Source: a virus. From it: a stretch of DNA of 29,493 nucleotides. A program made the position numbers and the translations under genes. Below are positions 14,875 to 23,536 of this stretch, piece by piece. The DNA lies in the IMG/VR virus record IMGVR_UViG_3300044635_000347, positions 1 through 29,493 of that record. One strand, 5' to 3'. The notes beneath the pieces are model-generated. The model saw only the letters and a list, made by a program, of their open reading frames with translations, did not search any database and had not been told where the DNA came from. How positions within the stretch are numbered: the stretch's first letter is position 1; each line of letters opens with the position of its first letter.

Positions 14875-14903
14875 TTGACTGCGTTACTAAAGTGTGATAC
14901 AAT
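14875..14903 (+). promoter_or_regulatory. Rightward sigma70 promoter of the HNH endonuclease gene
   Basis: TTGACT (14875-14880) and TACAAT (14898-14903) with an ideal 17-bp spacer. Transcription should start near 14910, giving a short leader that carries GGAG before the ATG at 14923. It is one of the best sigma70-like promoters I saw in the window. Confidence 0.75.
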
Positions 14904-14922
14904 CCTGCTTTTTGGAGACACT

Positions 14923-15507
14923 ATGCAGGCACATCACTTTGCTAAAACATCACTAACTTCTCAGGAAAGGTTAAACCTTGTCCAACACTTAGTTGCTCAT
15001 GGAAAACCTACTGAAGAGATACGTAAAGCTTTAGGTAATGTAAGCAGACAACGAGTACATCAACTGATTGATAAACTAGTCAAAGAAGGTCGTATCACTG
15101 ATGAACAACGTCCTCGAACACAGCGTAGAGAGCTTCTAAGACAGAACTATAAGCAGAAATGGGGTCATTACCCAGAAGAGGCATCAGTGCGTGAACAAGA
15201 TGCCTATCAAGCCTTTAGAGAGAAGTTTAGACGTAAGAAAGCTTCTAACTATAAACATGAATGGACGATAGAGTTTGGTGATCTAGCATTCCCTACTCAT
15301 TGTCCGATACTAGGTATTGAACTTAACTACTTTGCTCCTGAAAGACAAGAGAACTCGGTTAGCTTTGACCGTATAGACGCTACCAAAGGCTACATCAAAG
15401 GTAATGTAGTGGTAGTGTCATGGAGAGCTAACCGTATCAAGAACGATGGTACTGCTGAAGAACATCAGAAGATTGCTGATTTCCTTAAACAGTGTCAGCA
15501 CCAATAG
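14923..15507 (+). CDS. HNH-type endonuclease with N-terminal HTH domain (selfish/homing-like)
   Basis: A 194-residue protein on the + strand inside leftward late genes. Residues about 12-60 look like a helix-turn-helix (TSQERLNLVQHLVAHGK; NVSRQRVHQLIDKLVKEGRI), giving sequence-specific binding. Residues 115-194 form an HNH/His-Me-like nuclease: C127 in THCPILGIEL, SFDRIDATKGYIKGN (D149-D152) and VVVVSWRANRIKNDGT. The DRIDxxKGYIxGNV block is typical of phage HNH enzymes. ATG 14923 is chosen because GGAG lies 5 nt upstream and a strong promoter occupies 14875-14903; the longer TTG start would lie within that promoter. It overlaps the convergent downstream gene by 23 nt. A free-standing homing endonuclease is the simplest reading. 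Confidence 0.8.
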   Translation: MQAHHFAKTSLTSQERLNLVQHLVAHGKPTEEIRKALGNVSRQRVHQLIDKLVKEGRITDEQRPRTQRRELLRQNYKQKWGHYPEEASVREQDAYQAFREKFRRKKASNYKHEWTIEFGDLAFPTHCPILGIELNYFAPERQENSVSFDRIDATKGYIKGNVVVVSWRANRIKNDGTAEEHQKIADFLKQCQHQ

Positions 15508-15814
15508 AGTCAGCAGCTACAGTAACAATCCACTGACAAGTCTCTTCATCAAGTACAGCATCATCAGAAGGCTTAGGTGGTATAAAAGCATCACGAATTG
15601 AGTCATAAAAATACCCGCGCCCCGCGTAATTCTTGCGCTTGCTACCGTTGTAACTTGTTTGCTTCCAGTAAGGATAGCCGCCAGACCATGCAACCAAGAA
15701 GTCAATGCCTTTTTGTTCTTGCTCAATACCGTTTTCATCGAGCAATTCGTTGTTGTGAACACAATGCACTTCAAGCACATTGTTGTTTTCATCAAGTTTT
15801 GCAAAGTGAGCCAT
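15485..15814 (-). CDS. Conserved phage virion-associated small protein (MAHFAKLDENN type)
   Basis: A 109-residue protein whose start, AHFAKLDENNNVLEVHCVHN, and middle, GIDFLVAWSGGYPYWKQTSY, YFYDSIRDAFIPPKP and VLDEETCQWI, match a protein widespread in cyanophages and other aquatic phages. It is usually placed among structural or fibre genes; the precise role is not known to me. GAGGTGA precedes the start. The last 23 nt overlap the HNH gene on the other strand. Local base composition is more GC-rich than in the neighbouring late genes (for example around 15610-15640). Confidence 0.78.
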   Translation of the reverse strand: MAHFAKLDENNNVLEVHCVHNNELLDENGIEQEQKGIDFLVAWSGGYPYWKQTSYNGSKRKNYAGRGYFYDSIRDAFIPPKPSDDAVLDEETCQWIVTVAADSIGADTV

Positions 15815-15822
15815 ACGTCACC

Positions 15823-16935
15823 TCAGAATGTGATTGAACCGTTGCCGGTGAACGTGTAGCGACGGTAACCGCCGGATACAACAACAGTAGGCGACCCTGT
15901 TGTTTGAGCTGCACGATAAGTGTCTGGATAGGCAATAATCACAATGCCTGAGCCTCCATTAGCACCTGTGCTATGAGCCGTTTGATAGGAATTTCCTCCG
16001 GCCCCTCCACCCGTATTTTCGCCACCAGGCGTGCCTGGATTATTCCCACCCGCCGTTCCGCCACCACCGCCACCGCCTGAGCCTCCTGCGCCTGCGGTGC
16101 CGCCAAATGCAGTACCACCCCCACCACCACCAGCGTATGTTCCGCCGCCTAACTGTGAACTAACTGTTGATCCATTGCCACCAGCACCGCCGGTTGTGCC
16201 TGTTCCGTTTGTTCCGCCACCATTAGCCCCACCGCCACCGCCGCCACCATAATTTGGCGCACTTGCTCCGGCTCCTGATCCGCCATTACTACCTTGGCTT
16301 GCGCTAATGCCTGTGCCGCTTAAAGCGCCAGTAATGGTTTGATTTGACCCAGTTGTTTGACTTGTATCTACCGTATATGTTCCTGCCCCACCTGATGTTC
16401 CTGTCAATTGAGCAGTTATTTTTGTATTTGATGTTACGTTTGGTGCAGTGCCAGTGCTGGATAAAATCATGCCAACCAAGAAAGTTCCAGACGAAACAGT
16501 TCCAACTGTTAAAGTAGTTCCTGTAATGCTTGAACCCGTGGATGTTGTAACGGCACTTGGATTGCCTGTGCCGCCGGCTTGCGTTGCGCTATTAACTCCA
16601 GCACCGCCACCTCCTGATCCGCCAGAAGCACCAGCCCCACTTGTAGATCCAGGTTCACCACCACTACGGCCTCCTCCTAAAGCGGTAATAGAACCAAATA
16701 CAGAATTCTGTCCACTAGTCCCTACATTTCCACCAGCAGATCCAGTACCGCCACCACCAACAGTGATTGAGTAGGACGTGTTCGCAAGAACTGCATAAGA
16801 ACTTGCTGTCCTGAATCCACCGCCTCCACCAGCTCCGCTGTATGCACCAGAACCTCCGCCAGCAACCACGGCGAAATCAATCGTTGGAGTTGGTGTTCCT
16901 CCGCTTCCAAGTAATAAAGCAAGAATGCCTGTCAT
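15823..16935 (-). CDS. Glycine-rich putative receptor-binding tail protein
   Basis: A 370-residue protein. Residues 18-45 are a beta segment leading into Gly runs ([20 protein letters not shown]), with the conserved [23 protein letters not shown] non-glycine-rich insert near residues 130-205 ([39 protein letters not shown]) is a beta domain seen in other phage fibre proteins. Long Gly/Ala/Asn stretches return ([24 protein letters not shown]). The end, [16 protein letters not shown] then [14 protein letters not shown], is a common C-terminus of glycine-rich phage proteins. Probable tail-tip adhesin controlling host range (inference). AAGGAG precedes ATG. More GC-rich than neighbours, suggesting recent acquisition. 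Confidence 0.72.
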   Translation of the reverse strand: MTGILALLLGSGGTPTPTIDFAVVAGGGSGAYSGAGGGGGFRTASSYAVLANTSYSITVGGGGTGSAGGNVGTSGQNSVFGSITALGGGRSGGEPGSTSGAGASGGSGGGGAGVNSATQAGGTGNPSAVTTSTGSSITGTTLTVGTVSSGTFLVGMILSSTGTAPNVTSNTKITAQLTGTSGGAGTYTVDTSQTTGSNQTITGALSGTGISASQGSNGGSGAGASAPNYGGGGGGGANGGGTNGTGTTGGAGGNGSTVSSQLGGGTYAGGGGGGTAFGGTAGAGGSGGGGGGGTAGGNNPGTPGGENTGGGAGGNSYQTAHSTGANGGSGIVIIAYPDTYRAAQTTGSPTVVVSGGYRRYTFTGNGSITF

Positions 16936-16944
16936 GACAACTCC

Positions 16945-17391
16945 TTAAGTTAATCCTGTACCAGAAATCAACCAAGTTGTTGATGTAAGCTTAATTGCTG
17001 TTGCCATACCATACTGAGCTAGTGATCTTGATCCAGTAGTACCTGTACCAGCTAAGTACAGTGTATCTGTGGTAATAGCAATAGTAACTACTTGAGATGT
17101 CATATTGATGAATGTTAACACAGTTCCTACTTCATATGCAACAGAACTATTAGCAGGAATCGTAAATGTTCTTGCATTAGCGTCTGTTGAAGGATGTAGA
17201 ATAGCTTTACCAGCATCTGTATCTACTAATGTATACGCTGCTGATTGTGAGTTAACAGGTACATTAAGATAACCTAGTGTAACACCGTCTGTAGATGGTA
17301 ATGTTTGAGTAAAGCTGCTATTACTATTCGCAGACTGTAGTGTTGTAGTACCTGAGCCACTTGCGTGACCTTGAAGTTTTATTGCGGACAT
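16945..17391 (-). CDS. Small tail-fibre-related beta protein
   Basis: A 148-residue protein beginning IKLQGHASGSGTTTLQSANS, TQTLPSTDGVTLGYLNVP, then a beta domain SAAYTLVDTDAGKAILHPS, TVLTFINMTSQVVTIAI and MATAIKLTSTTWLISGTGL. The TLQSANSxxxxTxTLPSTDG opening is common in phage fibre and fibre-associated proteins, and the second half resembles that of the protein at 11415-11966. It lies between the long collagen-type fibre and the glycine-rich adhesin, with TAAGGAG upstream. Probably part of the distal fibre. Confidence 0.7.
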   Translation of the reverse strand: MSAIKLQGHASGSGTTTLQSANSNSSFTQTLPSTDGVTLGYLNVPVNSQSAAYTLVDTDAGKAILHPSTDANARTFTIPANSSVAYEVGTVLTFINMTSQVVTIAITTDTLYLAGTGTTGSRSLAQYGMATAIKLTSTTWLISGTGLT

Positions 17392-17401
17392 TAATAGCTC
17401 C

Positions 17402-20278
17402 TTAAGCTAAAACCATCCATCTCTGACCTGTTCCTACAGTTACAGAGACTCCTGTGTTAATCGTTACAGGACCAACGCTAATACCATTCTTAGCGGCAGT
17501 GACTGTATAGTTTGAAGAAATTGTTTGGTCATTCTCTAGGATCGTTGATGATCCACCACCACCACTTGCTGTGGCCCAAGACAGTGTTCCAGTACCGTTG
17601 GTTGATAAGACTTGACCATTGGTTCCATCTGTGCTTGGTAGTGTCCAAGTAACATTACTGCTTACAGTTGCTGGTGCTTGGAAAGCAACCCAATTACTTG
17701 AATCAGCATCAGCAAAGCGAAGATCAGCCTGTGCTGGTAGTGTTACATTGTCTGAGTCATCAATCGTAACACCAGAGTTCTGAATCAGTTTACCTGTTGT
17801 TGTATCAAACCTTGCTATAGCATTGTCAGTAGCAGACAGAGGCCCAACAACATCACCAGTACCTACACCACCTGTGGCAGATAACGTACCAGCAGCAAAG
17901 CTTAGTCCTGTACCTATCGTAACATTGCTAAAACCACCAGAGCCATTACCGTATAGGATAGAAGTACCACTGGTTGCTGGTGCATAGTCAGTACCGGATA
18001 CAGCAGCAGTGAATGCTGAAGAACCATTACCTTTTACGATACCTGTTAAAGTAGTAGCCCCAGTACCACCATTAGCAACTGCTACTGTACCAGTGACATT
18101 ACCTGCGTTACCGCTGATATCACCTGTTATCTTTGATCCAGCTAAGGCTGTAAGCCATGTTGGGTTTGAATAGCTACTACCTGTAGATACACCGTCAGTG
18201 ATGCCGTAACCACTTAGCGTTGTAGGTGTACTGCTTATTTTACTCCAAGCTAATGAGGTAATCCACGATGGGTTAGCGTAACTACCAGTTGTATATACAC
18301 CATTCGTTACTGTACCAGCATTACCTGTGATACTGATGCCCCAGGTTCCTGTAACTGACGCTGGTGCAATGTTCTTCCAGTATTGGTTTGCTGAATCATA
18401 CTGAAGTATATCATTATTGGCAACAGAAGTAATCTTAACATTGTGTAGCTCATCCAGTTCCCAACCGTTGTTGATATTCAGGAACAACTCACCTGAAGAG
18501 GCATTAACCTTAACAACCCAACCTAGGAATACCGTATGTGCTGGTGCTGATGGTCTTGTTGCTGTAAACCCACCAGCAGTCTGTGATAAGTAAACATCGT
18601 CACCAGCAGTGAATGCACTGGTATCAATACCTCTGATCACACCAAAGGTGGTTACAAATCCTTCTGCACCGTTAGCAATGTCTTCTGCTGTAACACCTAG
18701 TGTAGGTGCGGACAAGGCTTCAGTATCTGCATCAGCAAGTACTACACTGGGTCGTTGTCCTTGAGCACCTGATACAGCAACTACCTTACCTTTTGTAATC
18801 GTAGAGCCTGTACCATTGTATACTAAGACAACATTCTCTTGACCTACTTGTAGATCAACATTGTTACCTTTTAGCCGTGTAACAAGAGAACCATCACCGC
18901 TGTCATACCATACTTTACCTACAGCACCAGTAACCGTAGCTGCTGTGTCAAACTGTATGAAGTCTGGTGAGCTAATACCACCAGTGATGCTATCTAAGCT
19001 AGTGATGTTTGTGTTAGCACCTGAGTTAGCAGCACCTAAGGTGTTGTAACTAATTGTTCGTGCTACAGAACCATCAAAGGTAGTTCCTGATGCAGCACCA
19101 CTACCACTATTGTTGAAAGTAACTGCATTGGTTGTTGTACCACCACCGCCAGCAGTGACAGTATCCCAACCAAATGTTGATCCATTCCACTTAAGGTAGG
19201 TATTTGATGTGGTAGGAGCATCAATAAAGCCTGTAGTGTCAGCACCAAGCTGATAAACAATCTTATTAGCAGCACCACCAGCAATCGCTGTTGCAGTGCC
19301 TGCATTACCACTGATGTTACCAGTGATCTTTGATCCAGCCAGTGATGTAATCCACGTAGGATTGCTATAGCTACCACCAGTGCTTACACCATCAGAGATA
19401 CCATAACCTGATAAGGTTGTTGGTGTTGATGTAATCTTAGTCCAAGCTAATGCTGTGATCCATGAAGGATTACTGTAGCTTCCTGTTGTATATACACCGT
19501 TAGTAACTGTACCAGCACTACCTAGAATGTCAATATTCCAAGTACCAGTAGCATTCGTACCTGTGATGCTAGGAGCACCAATAGTGTTGTAGCTGATTGT
19601 ACGGGCTACAGAGCCATTAAAAGATACAGGTGAGGTTGCACCAGAACCAGTGCTGTTAAAGGTCACTGAGTAGGTTGTAGTGCCTCCACCGCCTCCTCCA
19701 CCGCCACCAGCAATCCAAGATAGGTTACCTTCACCATCTGTGGAGAGAACTTCTCCAGCATGTCCTGTTTGATCTGGTAGTAGTTCTGTGATGCTCATCT
19801 GTCCTTGTTTGAACATCTGAACAACAGCATCACTAGCAATACGTGTTACGTAACCAGCATTGATTTGTTGTCCGTTAGATAGTTCAACAACTAACTGATC
19901 ATCAAAGTCAATGAATACATTGGTAACACTTACACCATCAGCACCATCTCTACCGTCTTTACCATCAATACCATCTTTACCTGGACGACCATCAATACCG
20001 TTTGTACCGTCACGGCCGTCCTTACCGTTTACACCATCCTTACCATCTCTACCAGGATCACCTTTCTTTGTAGAAAGATCTTTGATCTCATTATACTTAG
20101 CGGTAAGTCTATCCTCAATCTGTTTAAAGGCATCAACGATGTAAGCGGATTTAGTCTTGCTCACCTCCAGATCATGTTTCTGTTTCTCTTCACGAAGACC
20201 AGCAATTAACTCTTTCAACAAGAGTTTCTTATCTCGTGAAGAAGCCTGCATTACTGCATCAATAAGTTCTTTAGCCAT
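17402..20278 (-). CDS. Long tail fibre with coiled-coil, collagen-like stalk and repeats
   Basis: A 958-residue protein. Residues 1-70 form a charged helix likely to trimerise or attach (KKLLLKELIAGLREEKQKHD). Residues 73-115 are about 14 uninterrupted Gly-X-Y triplets (GDPGRDGKDGVNGKDGRDG onward), a collagen-like triple-helix stalk. A beta-rich shaft follows with two long repeats around TVTNGVYTTGSYSNPSWIT and TTLSGYGISDGVSTGGSY, plus a duplicated block ending SVARTISYNT. Later segments (TDNAIARFDTTTGKLIQNSG; TLPSTDGTNGQVLSTNGTG) are standard fibre motifs. The start overlaps the portal gene by 8 nt and lacks a clear Shine-Dalgarno site, suggesting coupling. The N-terminus is not like T7 gp17, so attachment may differ. 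Confidence 0.82.
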   Translation of the reverse strand: MAKELIDAVMQASSRDKKLLLKELIAGLREEKQKHDLEVSKTKSAYIVDAFKQIEDRLTAKYNEIKDLSTKKGDPGRDGKDGVNGKDGRDGTNGIDGRPGKDGIDGKDGRDGADGVSVTNVFIDFDDQLVVELSNGQQINAGYVTRIASDAVVQMFKQGQMSITELLPDQTGHAGEVLSTDGEGNLSWIAGGGGGGGGGTTTYSVTFNSTGSGATSPVSFNGSVARTISYNTIGAPSITGTNATGTWNIDILGSAGTVTNGVYTTGSYSNPSWITALAWTKITSTPTTLSGYGISDGVSTGGSYSNPTWITSLAGSKITGNISGNAGTATAIAGGAANKIVYQLGADTTGFIDAPTTSNTYLKWNGSTFGWDTVTAGGGGTTTNAVTFNNSGSGAASGTTFDGSVARTISYNTLGAANSGANTNITSLDSITGGISSPDFIQFDTAATVTGAVGKVWYDSGDGSLVTRLKGNNVDLQVGQENVVLVYNGTGSTITKGKVVAVSGAQGQRPSVVLADADTEALSAPTLGVTAEDIANGAEGFVTTFGVIRGIDTSAFTAGDDVYLSQTAGGFTATRPSAPAHTVFLGWVVKVNASSGELFLNINNGWELDELHNVKITSVANNDILQYDSANQYWKNIAPASVTGTWGISITGNAGTVTNGVYTTGSYANPSWITSLAWSKISSTPTTLSGYGITDGVSTGSSYSNPTWLTALAGSKITGDISGNAGNVTGTVAVANGGTGATTLTGIVKGNGSSAFTAAVSGTDYAPATSGTSILYGNGSGGFSNVTIGTGLSFAAGTLSATGGVGTGDVVGPLSATDNAIARFDTTTGKLIQNSGVTIDDSDNVTLPAQADLRFADADSSNWVAFQAPATVSSNVTWTLPSTDGTNGQVLSTNGTGTLSWATASGGGGSSTILENDQTISSNYTVTAAKNGISVGPVTINTGVSVTVGTGQRWMVLA
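18090..18354 (-). repeat. Fibre repeat, second (C-terminal) copy
   Basis: Encodes about 86 residues running from TGTWGISITGNAGTVTNG through SGYGITDGVSTGSSYSNP to ITGDISGNAG. It corresponds closely to the copy at 19285-19550. Confidence 0.75.
19285..19550 (-). repeat. Fibre repeat, first (N-terminal) copy
   Basis: Encodes TGTWNIDILGSAGTVTNG through SGYGISDGVSTGGSYSNP to ITGNISGNAG. It is very similar to the copy at 18090-18354, so the shaft has grown by duplication or the copies can recombine. Confidence 0.75.
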
Positions 20279-22271
20279 TGTCGGTCAACTTATCAAGTAG
20301 TTCGTTGAGCATATCTTCATCACCAGGGAGTACACCAGCTTTACTCATTTGCATTTCTACAATCTTGGTGTTGTTCGCTAAGTCAGCTTCTTTGAGCATT
20401 AACTCTGCTATCTTGACTCTACGGTCAAACTCAGTTTTAGCAGCATCGTCTTGGTTTGGTAAGTTCTTAGACACTGCTGCCATTATTTTAGCACGAGTCT
20501 CTTCAGGAAGCAACTGTGCCTCTATTGCTGTCTTCTGAGCCTCAGCAGCATCCTTAGCAGCTTTAGCTTGTTTCTCTCGGACACTAGCTTCAGCATCTGC
20601 TAGTTGCAACTGTGCTGCTTGCTGTTGTATCTGCTGCTGTTGTGGGTCTGGTTGAGCAAGCTGAGCTAACTGAGCTAACAATGTTTCTTTGTTAGGTAGT
20701 GAACTTGTCTCAATAACACCCTGTAGCAACAGAGGAACGATAGGACTGTTCGGACCAAGTGTAGACAACAGTGCAAGTATCTGTGCTTGTTCGAACTCTC
20801 TTGCTATCATACCCATCGTACCTGTAGCAACAAAGTCAAAGTCTTGTACTGGATAGCGATCAGGACTAAACTGCATGTATCGCCATGCTGCTTTCTCTAC
20901 AAAAGGAATCAAGAAGTCTTCTTGGAAGTTAACCAACGATCTCTTGTTCTTTTTAATCAGTCCGGACACTGCCATAGCAAGACCAGCAGTGGCTGCTTCA
21001 CCACCAGAGACCTGTGCAGGAAGGTTTGCAGTGTCTAATGTACCTGTAGCCTGTAACATCATCCTTTCAAAGACCTGTGCAGACTGTAAATTAGCTGGAT
21101 CTGTGTTACCAAACTTAAATGGAGCTAAGATTTCGTTAGGATTACCGTTGGTTAGGATGGTTTTACCAGGACGAATCTCAAATTTAGCTCCTCTAGGCAG
21201 TCTTGTAGCGTCTACAGCCATCATAGGAGCCGTTGTAAGCCCTAAAGAGTCTAAATGGCTACGTAACTGAGCATCAACAGCCTTTTGCATGTTGTAAGCC
21301 TTCTCAGCCGTTCCTCTACCCCAGAAACGACCAGGAACAGAGTCAGCTTGGTAGGCAACTACAGGCCTATCTTGCATCATGAACGGGTTTTCTTCAGCCT
21401 TTAGCAAGGCTTCTCCGTTCGCAATGACCACCATAGCCTCAACCATGTCTGAATATAGCTCATCATCCTCATAAGCCATGTCATCAGGGTTCGCTAACAG
21501 CTTTCTAGGCACTAAACCATAGTACCTTAACATCAAAATCTTATCATTCTGATAGTATGTTAGGTCTTGATCAGGCTCTAAGTCAGTATCTACAGCAGCA
21601 TCACCTAGTGCAACTGCTTTGTAAATACCATCTTCCATGCCTTTGATGACTGCATGTCTACCTACGTACTCTTCAATAGCACAACCCATAGCATCCTCAA
21701 TGCTGGTTGCATTAGGATCAATAAGAAAGTTCTTAGGATTGATGGGTTTTAGCTGCACAGCAATGCGGTTGTTAGCTCGGACACCAATCATAGATAGTCC
21801 AGGCTGTGCTGAAGGCTGTGTTGCTGGAGCCATCTCCTTCTTTTGCTTAACAATCAACTCACCGATACCAGTACCGTAGATCTCTGCTAAGGTCATGGCA
21901 TTGCCAATGGCTTTTCTTATCTTGTCTTTCTTAAAATCTTCAGACAAACGAGTACGTAAGACTTCAATGTCTTGTTTGTTTTGATCAGCAACGTCATCAC
22001 TGATGTCAAAGAACTGTCCTTTAGCGAACACAGCTTCTTCAAGATCAGCTTGTTTGTTGTCTACTGCTTGCTGTAAGGCAGGGGAGATGATCTTTGAACG
22101 CTCAGACTGTCTAGTTTTATCTTCATCAGCCCAGATTCCACGCCAAAGACGCTCATACTCTTCCCATCTTGGAAGGTAATTCTCATCTCTGTAGTTCCTC
22201 CAGTTGTTGCATCGATCCATCACAAATGCTACAAGAGCATTCTGAGGAGTGATTTCGGATTCAAATTTCAT
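20271..22271 (-). CDS. Portal protein
   Basis: A 666-residue protein of P22-portal-like length. The N-terminal region WRNYRDENYLPRWEEYERLWRG and the segment SKIISPALQQAVDNKQADLEE match the start of many podoviral portals. LAEIYGTGIGELIV, INPKNFLIDPNATSIEDAMG, GRFWGRGTAEKAYNMQKAVD and FKFGNTDPANLQSAQVFERM are family-like. The C-terminal third is a Gln/Ala-rich coiled coil forming the barrel region. It makes the dodecameric DNA channel at one vertex and docks the terminase. TAGGAT precedes ATG. It sits directly downstream of the large terminase and overlaps the fibre gene by 8 nt. Confidence 0.9.
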   Translation of the reverse strand: MKFESEITPQNALVAFVMDRCNNWRNYRDENYLPRWEEYERLWRGIWADEDKTRQSERSKIISPALQQAVDNKQADLEEAVFAKGQFFDISDDVADQNKQDIEVLRTRLSEDFKKDKIRKAIGNAMTLAEIYGTGIGELIVKQKKEMAPATQPSAQPGLSMIGVRANNRIAVQLKPINPKNFLIDPNATSIEDAMGCAIEEYVGRHAVIKGMEDGIYKAVALGDAAVDTDLEPDQDLTYYQNDKILMLRYYGLVPRKLLANPDDMAYEDDELYSDMVEAMVVIANGEALLKAEENPFMMQDRPVVAYQADSVPGRFWGRGTAEKAYNMQKAVDAQLRSHLDSLGLTTAPMMAVDATRLPRGAKFEIRPGKTILTNGNPNEILAPFKFGNTDPANLQSAQVFERMMLQATGTLDTANLPAQVSGGEAATAGLAMAVSGLIKKNKRSLVNFQEDFLIPFVEKAAWRYMQFSPDRYPVQDFDFVATGTMGMIAREFEQAQILALLSTLGPNSPIVPLLLQGVIETSSLPNKETLLAQLAQLAQPDPQQQQIQQQAAQLQLADAEASVREKQAKAAKDAAEAQKTAIEAQLLPEETRAKIMAAVSKNLPNQDDAAKTEFDRRVKIAELMLKEADLANNTKIVEMQMSKAGVLPGDEDMLNELLDKLTDNG

Positions 22272-22282
22272 GTTTGGTTATC

Positions 22283-23536
22283 CTAATAGCCTGCTACTTG
22301 ATCTAATACTTCAAACTCTTCTTCATCAAGGTTCTGATTCCAGTTTGCAGTTTGTATTTGATCAATGTAGCTAAGTGCATCAATCAAATCATCATGTGTC
22401 TTAGTGTCTGGGAACTGCATCAGTTGATCCATGAACTGATAATTCCAGTCACCTTCGTTTAAAACAATCCTACCATGCTCAAAGCGACCCTGTAGTGACC
22501 AAACAATCCTATCTGCTTTCTTCTTATTACCATGCGTTAGTTCTTCAATCCTAGGATAGAACCCATTCCTACGCATTAGATCGTGCATATAAGGCATCAC
22601 TGCATTCTTCAGTGCACCTTTCTCTATTCCAACACAGCTAACGTGGTAATCCTTTGCAGCCTTTAGGATACGTACTGCTGTCTCTCGGACATCCCACCTA
22701 CCATGCAGTATGTCAGCAACCCACCAGCCTCTGGTGTTAACCTTAACAATGGCTATCGCTGTCTCATCCAGTTTCGAATTCTTCGATTTGTTTGTCTGAG
22801 AAGAATCCGAGAAACCACATAGATCCACCGCCATAAAGTAGTTACCTTCATCGGGTTCCTCGTCGCTGACTTTAATCCATTCTTCCTTAAATATCTCACT
22901 CTGAGATGCTTCAAATGAAGCCATAAACTCTTGTCTGAAAGCAAAGCTAGACATTGAACCTTTAGCAGCTTCAATCTCTGCTGGATCTAACAAAGGATTA
23001 TCAAAGCTGGTGAAGTGCCATGCCTTGTAATCTTTATCTTTACCGCTATCACCTAGCCTATATAGCTCATAGAAGTGGTTTCTACCCATTGGAGTACCAA
23101 TGAACATAGCTCTACCCTTCTGATCCGCTAAAGCAGGTCTTAAGATCTGTTCGAACACTTGTGGCTTCATATCAGCGTATTCATCCATCACTAGATACTT
23201 TAAGCTGACACCACGCATTGTTTCTGGTCTATCTGCACCCTTTAGTGAGATCATTGCACCATTGACTAAGGTAATCTGCATATTGTTAACATGACTACCT
23301 TTAATGACTGTATGGCCTAGCTCTAACAGCGTAGACCACATAATATCTCTAGCTTGACCCTGTGTAGGTGCTACATACCAAACATGACCCTTCTCAGTCT
23401 GTAGTGCCTCTATGATTAATGTCCAAGCTGCTAACCTAGATTTACCTGTACGTCTACCAGCAGCGATGATCTTAAACCTTGATGGATCTTTAAAGACATT
23501 TTGTTGCCAAGGAAGTAACTTAACTTGTAGATCCAT
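22283..23536 (-). CDS. terL: Terminase large subunit (packaging ATPase/nuclease)
   Basis: A 417-residue motor protein that cuts concatemeric DNA and pumps it into the procapsid through the portal. The ATPase domain has an adenine-binding LLPWQQNVF (7-15), Walker A AAGRRTGKS (25-33), Walker B YLVMDE (114-119) and coupling motif GTPMG (147-151). The nuclease domain starts at MAVDLCGFSD with D238 as the probable first metal ligand and has HDDLIDALSYID as the last acidic motif. ATG 23536 is chosen; an upstream TTG (23557) would add MITKKKT without a good ribosome-binding site. The start overlaps the small subunit by 17 nt. Length and motif spacing are normal. Confidence 0.93.
   Translation of the reverse strand: MDLQVKLLPWQQNVFKDPSRFKIIAAGRRTGKSRLAAWTLIIEALQTEKGHVWYVAPTQGQARDIMWSTLLELGHTVIKGSHVNNMQITLVNGAMISLKGADRPETMRGVSLKYLVMDEYADMKPQVFEQILRPALADQKGRAMFIGTPMGRNHFYELYRLGDSGKDKDYKAWHFTSFDNPLLDPAEIEAAKGSMSSFAFRQEFMASFEASQSEIFKEEWIKVSDEEPDEGNYFMAVDLCGFSDSSQTNKSKNSKLDETAIAIVKVNTRGWWVADILHGRWDVRETAVRILKAAKDYHVSCVGIEKGALKNAVMPYMHDLMRRNGFYPRIEELTHGNKKKADRIVWSLQGRFEHGRIVLNEGDWNYQFMDQLMQFPDTKTHDDLIDALSYIDQIQTANWNQNLDEEEFEVLDQVAGY

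Noticed and set aside
14875-14922. TTG start for the HNH gene at 14875
   Set aside because: These bases form a strong promoter, and GGAG precedes the ATG at 14923.
19911-20144. Ser-Pro-Leu repeat frame on the plus strand
   Set aside because: Mirror image of the collagen-like Gly-X-Y codons of the fibre gene.
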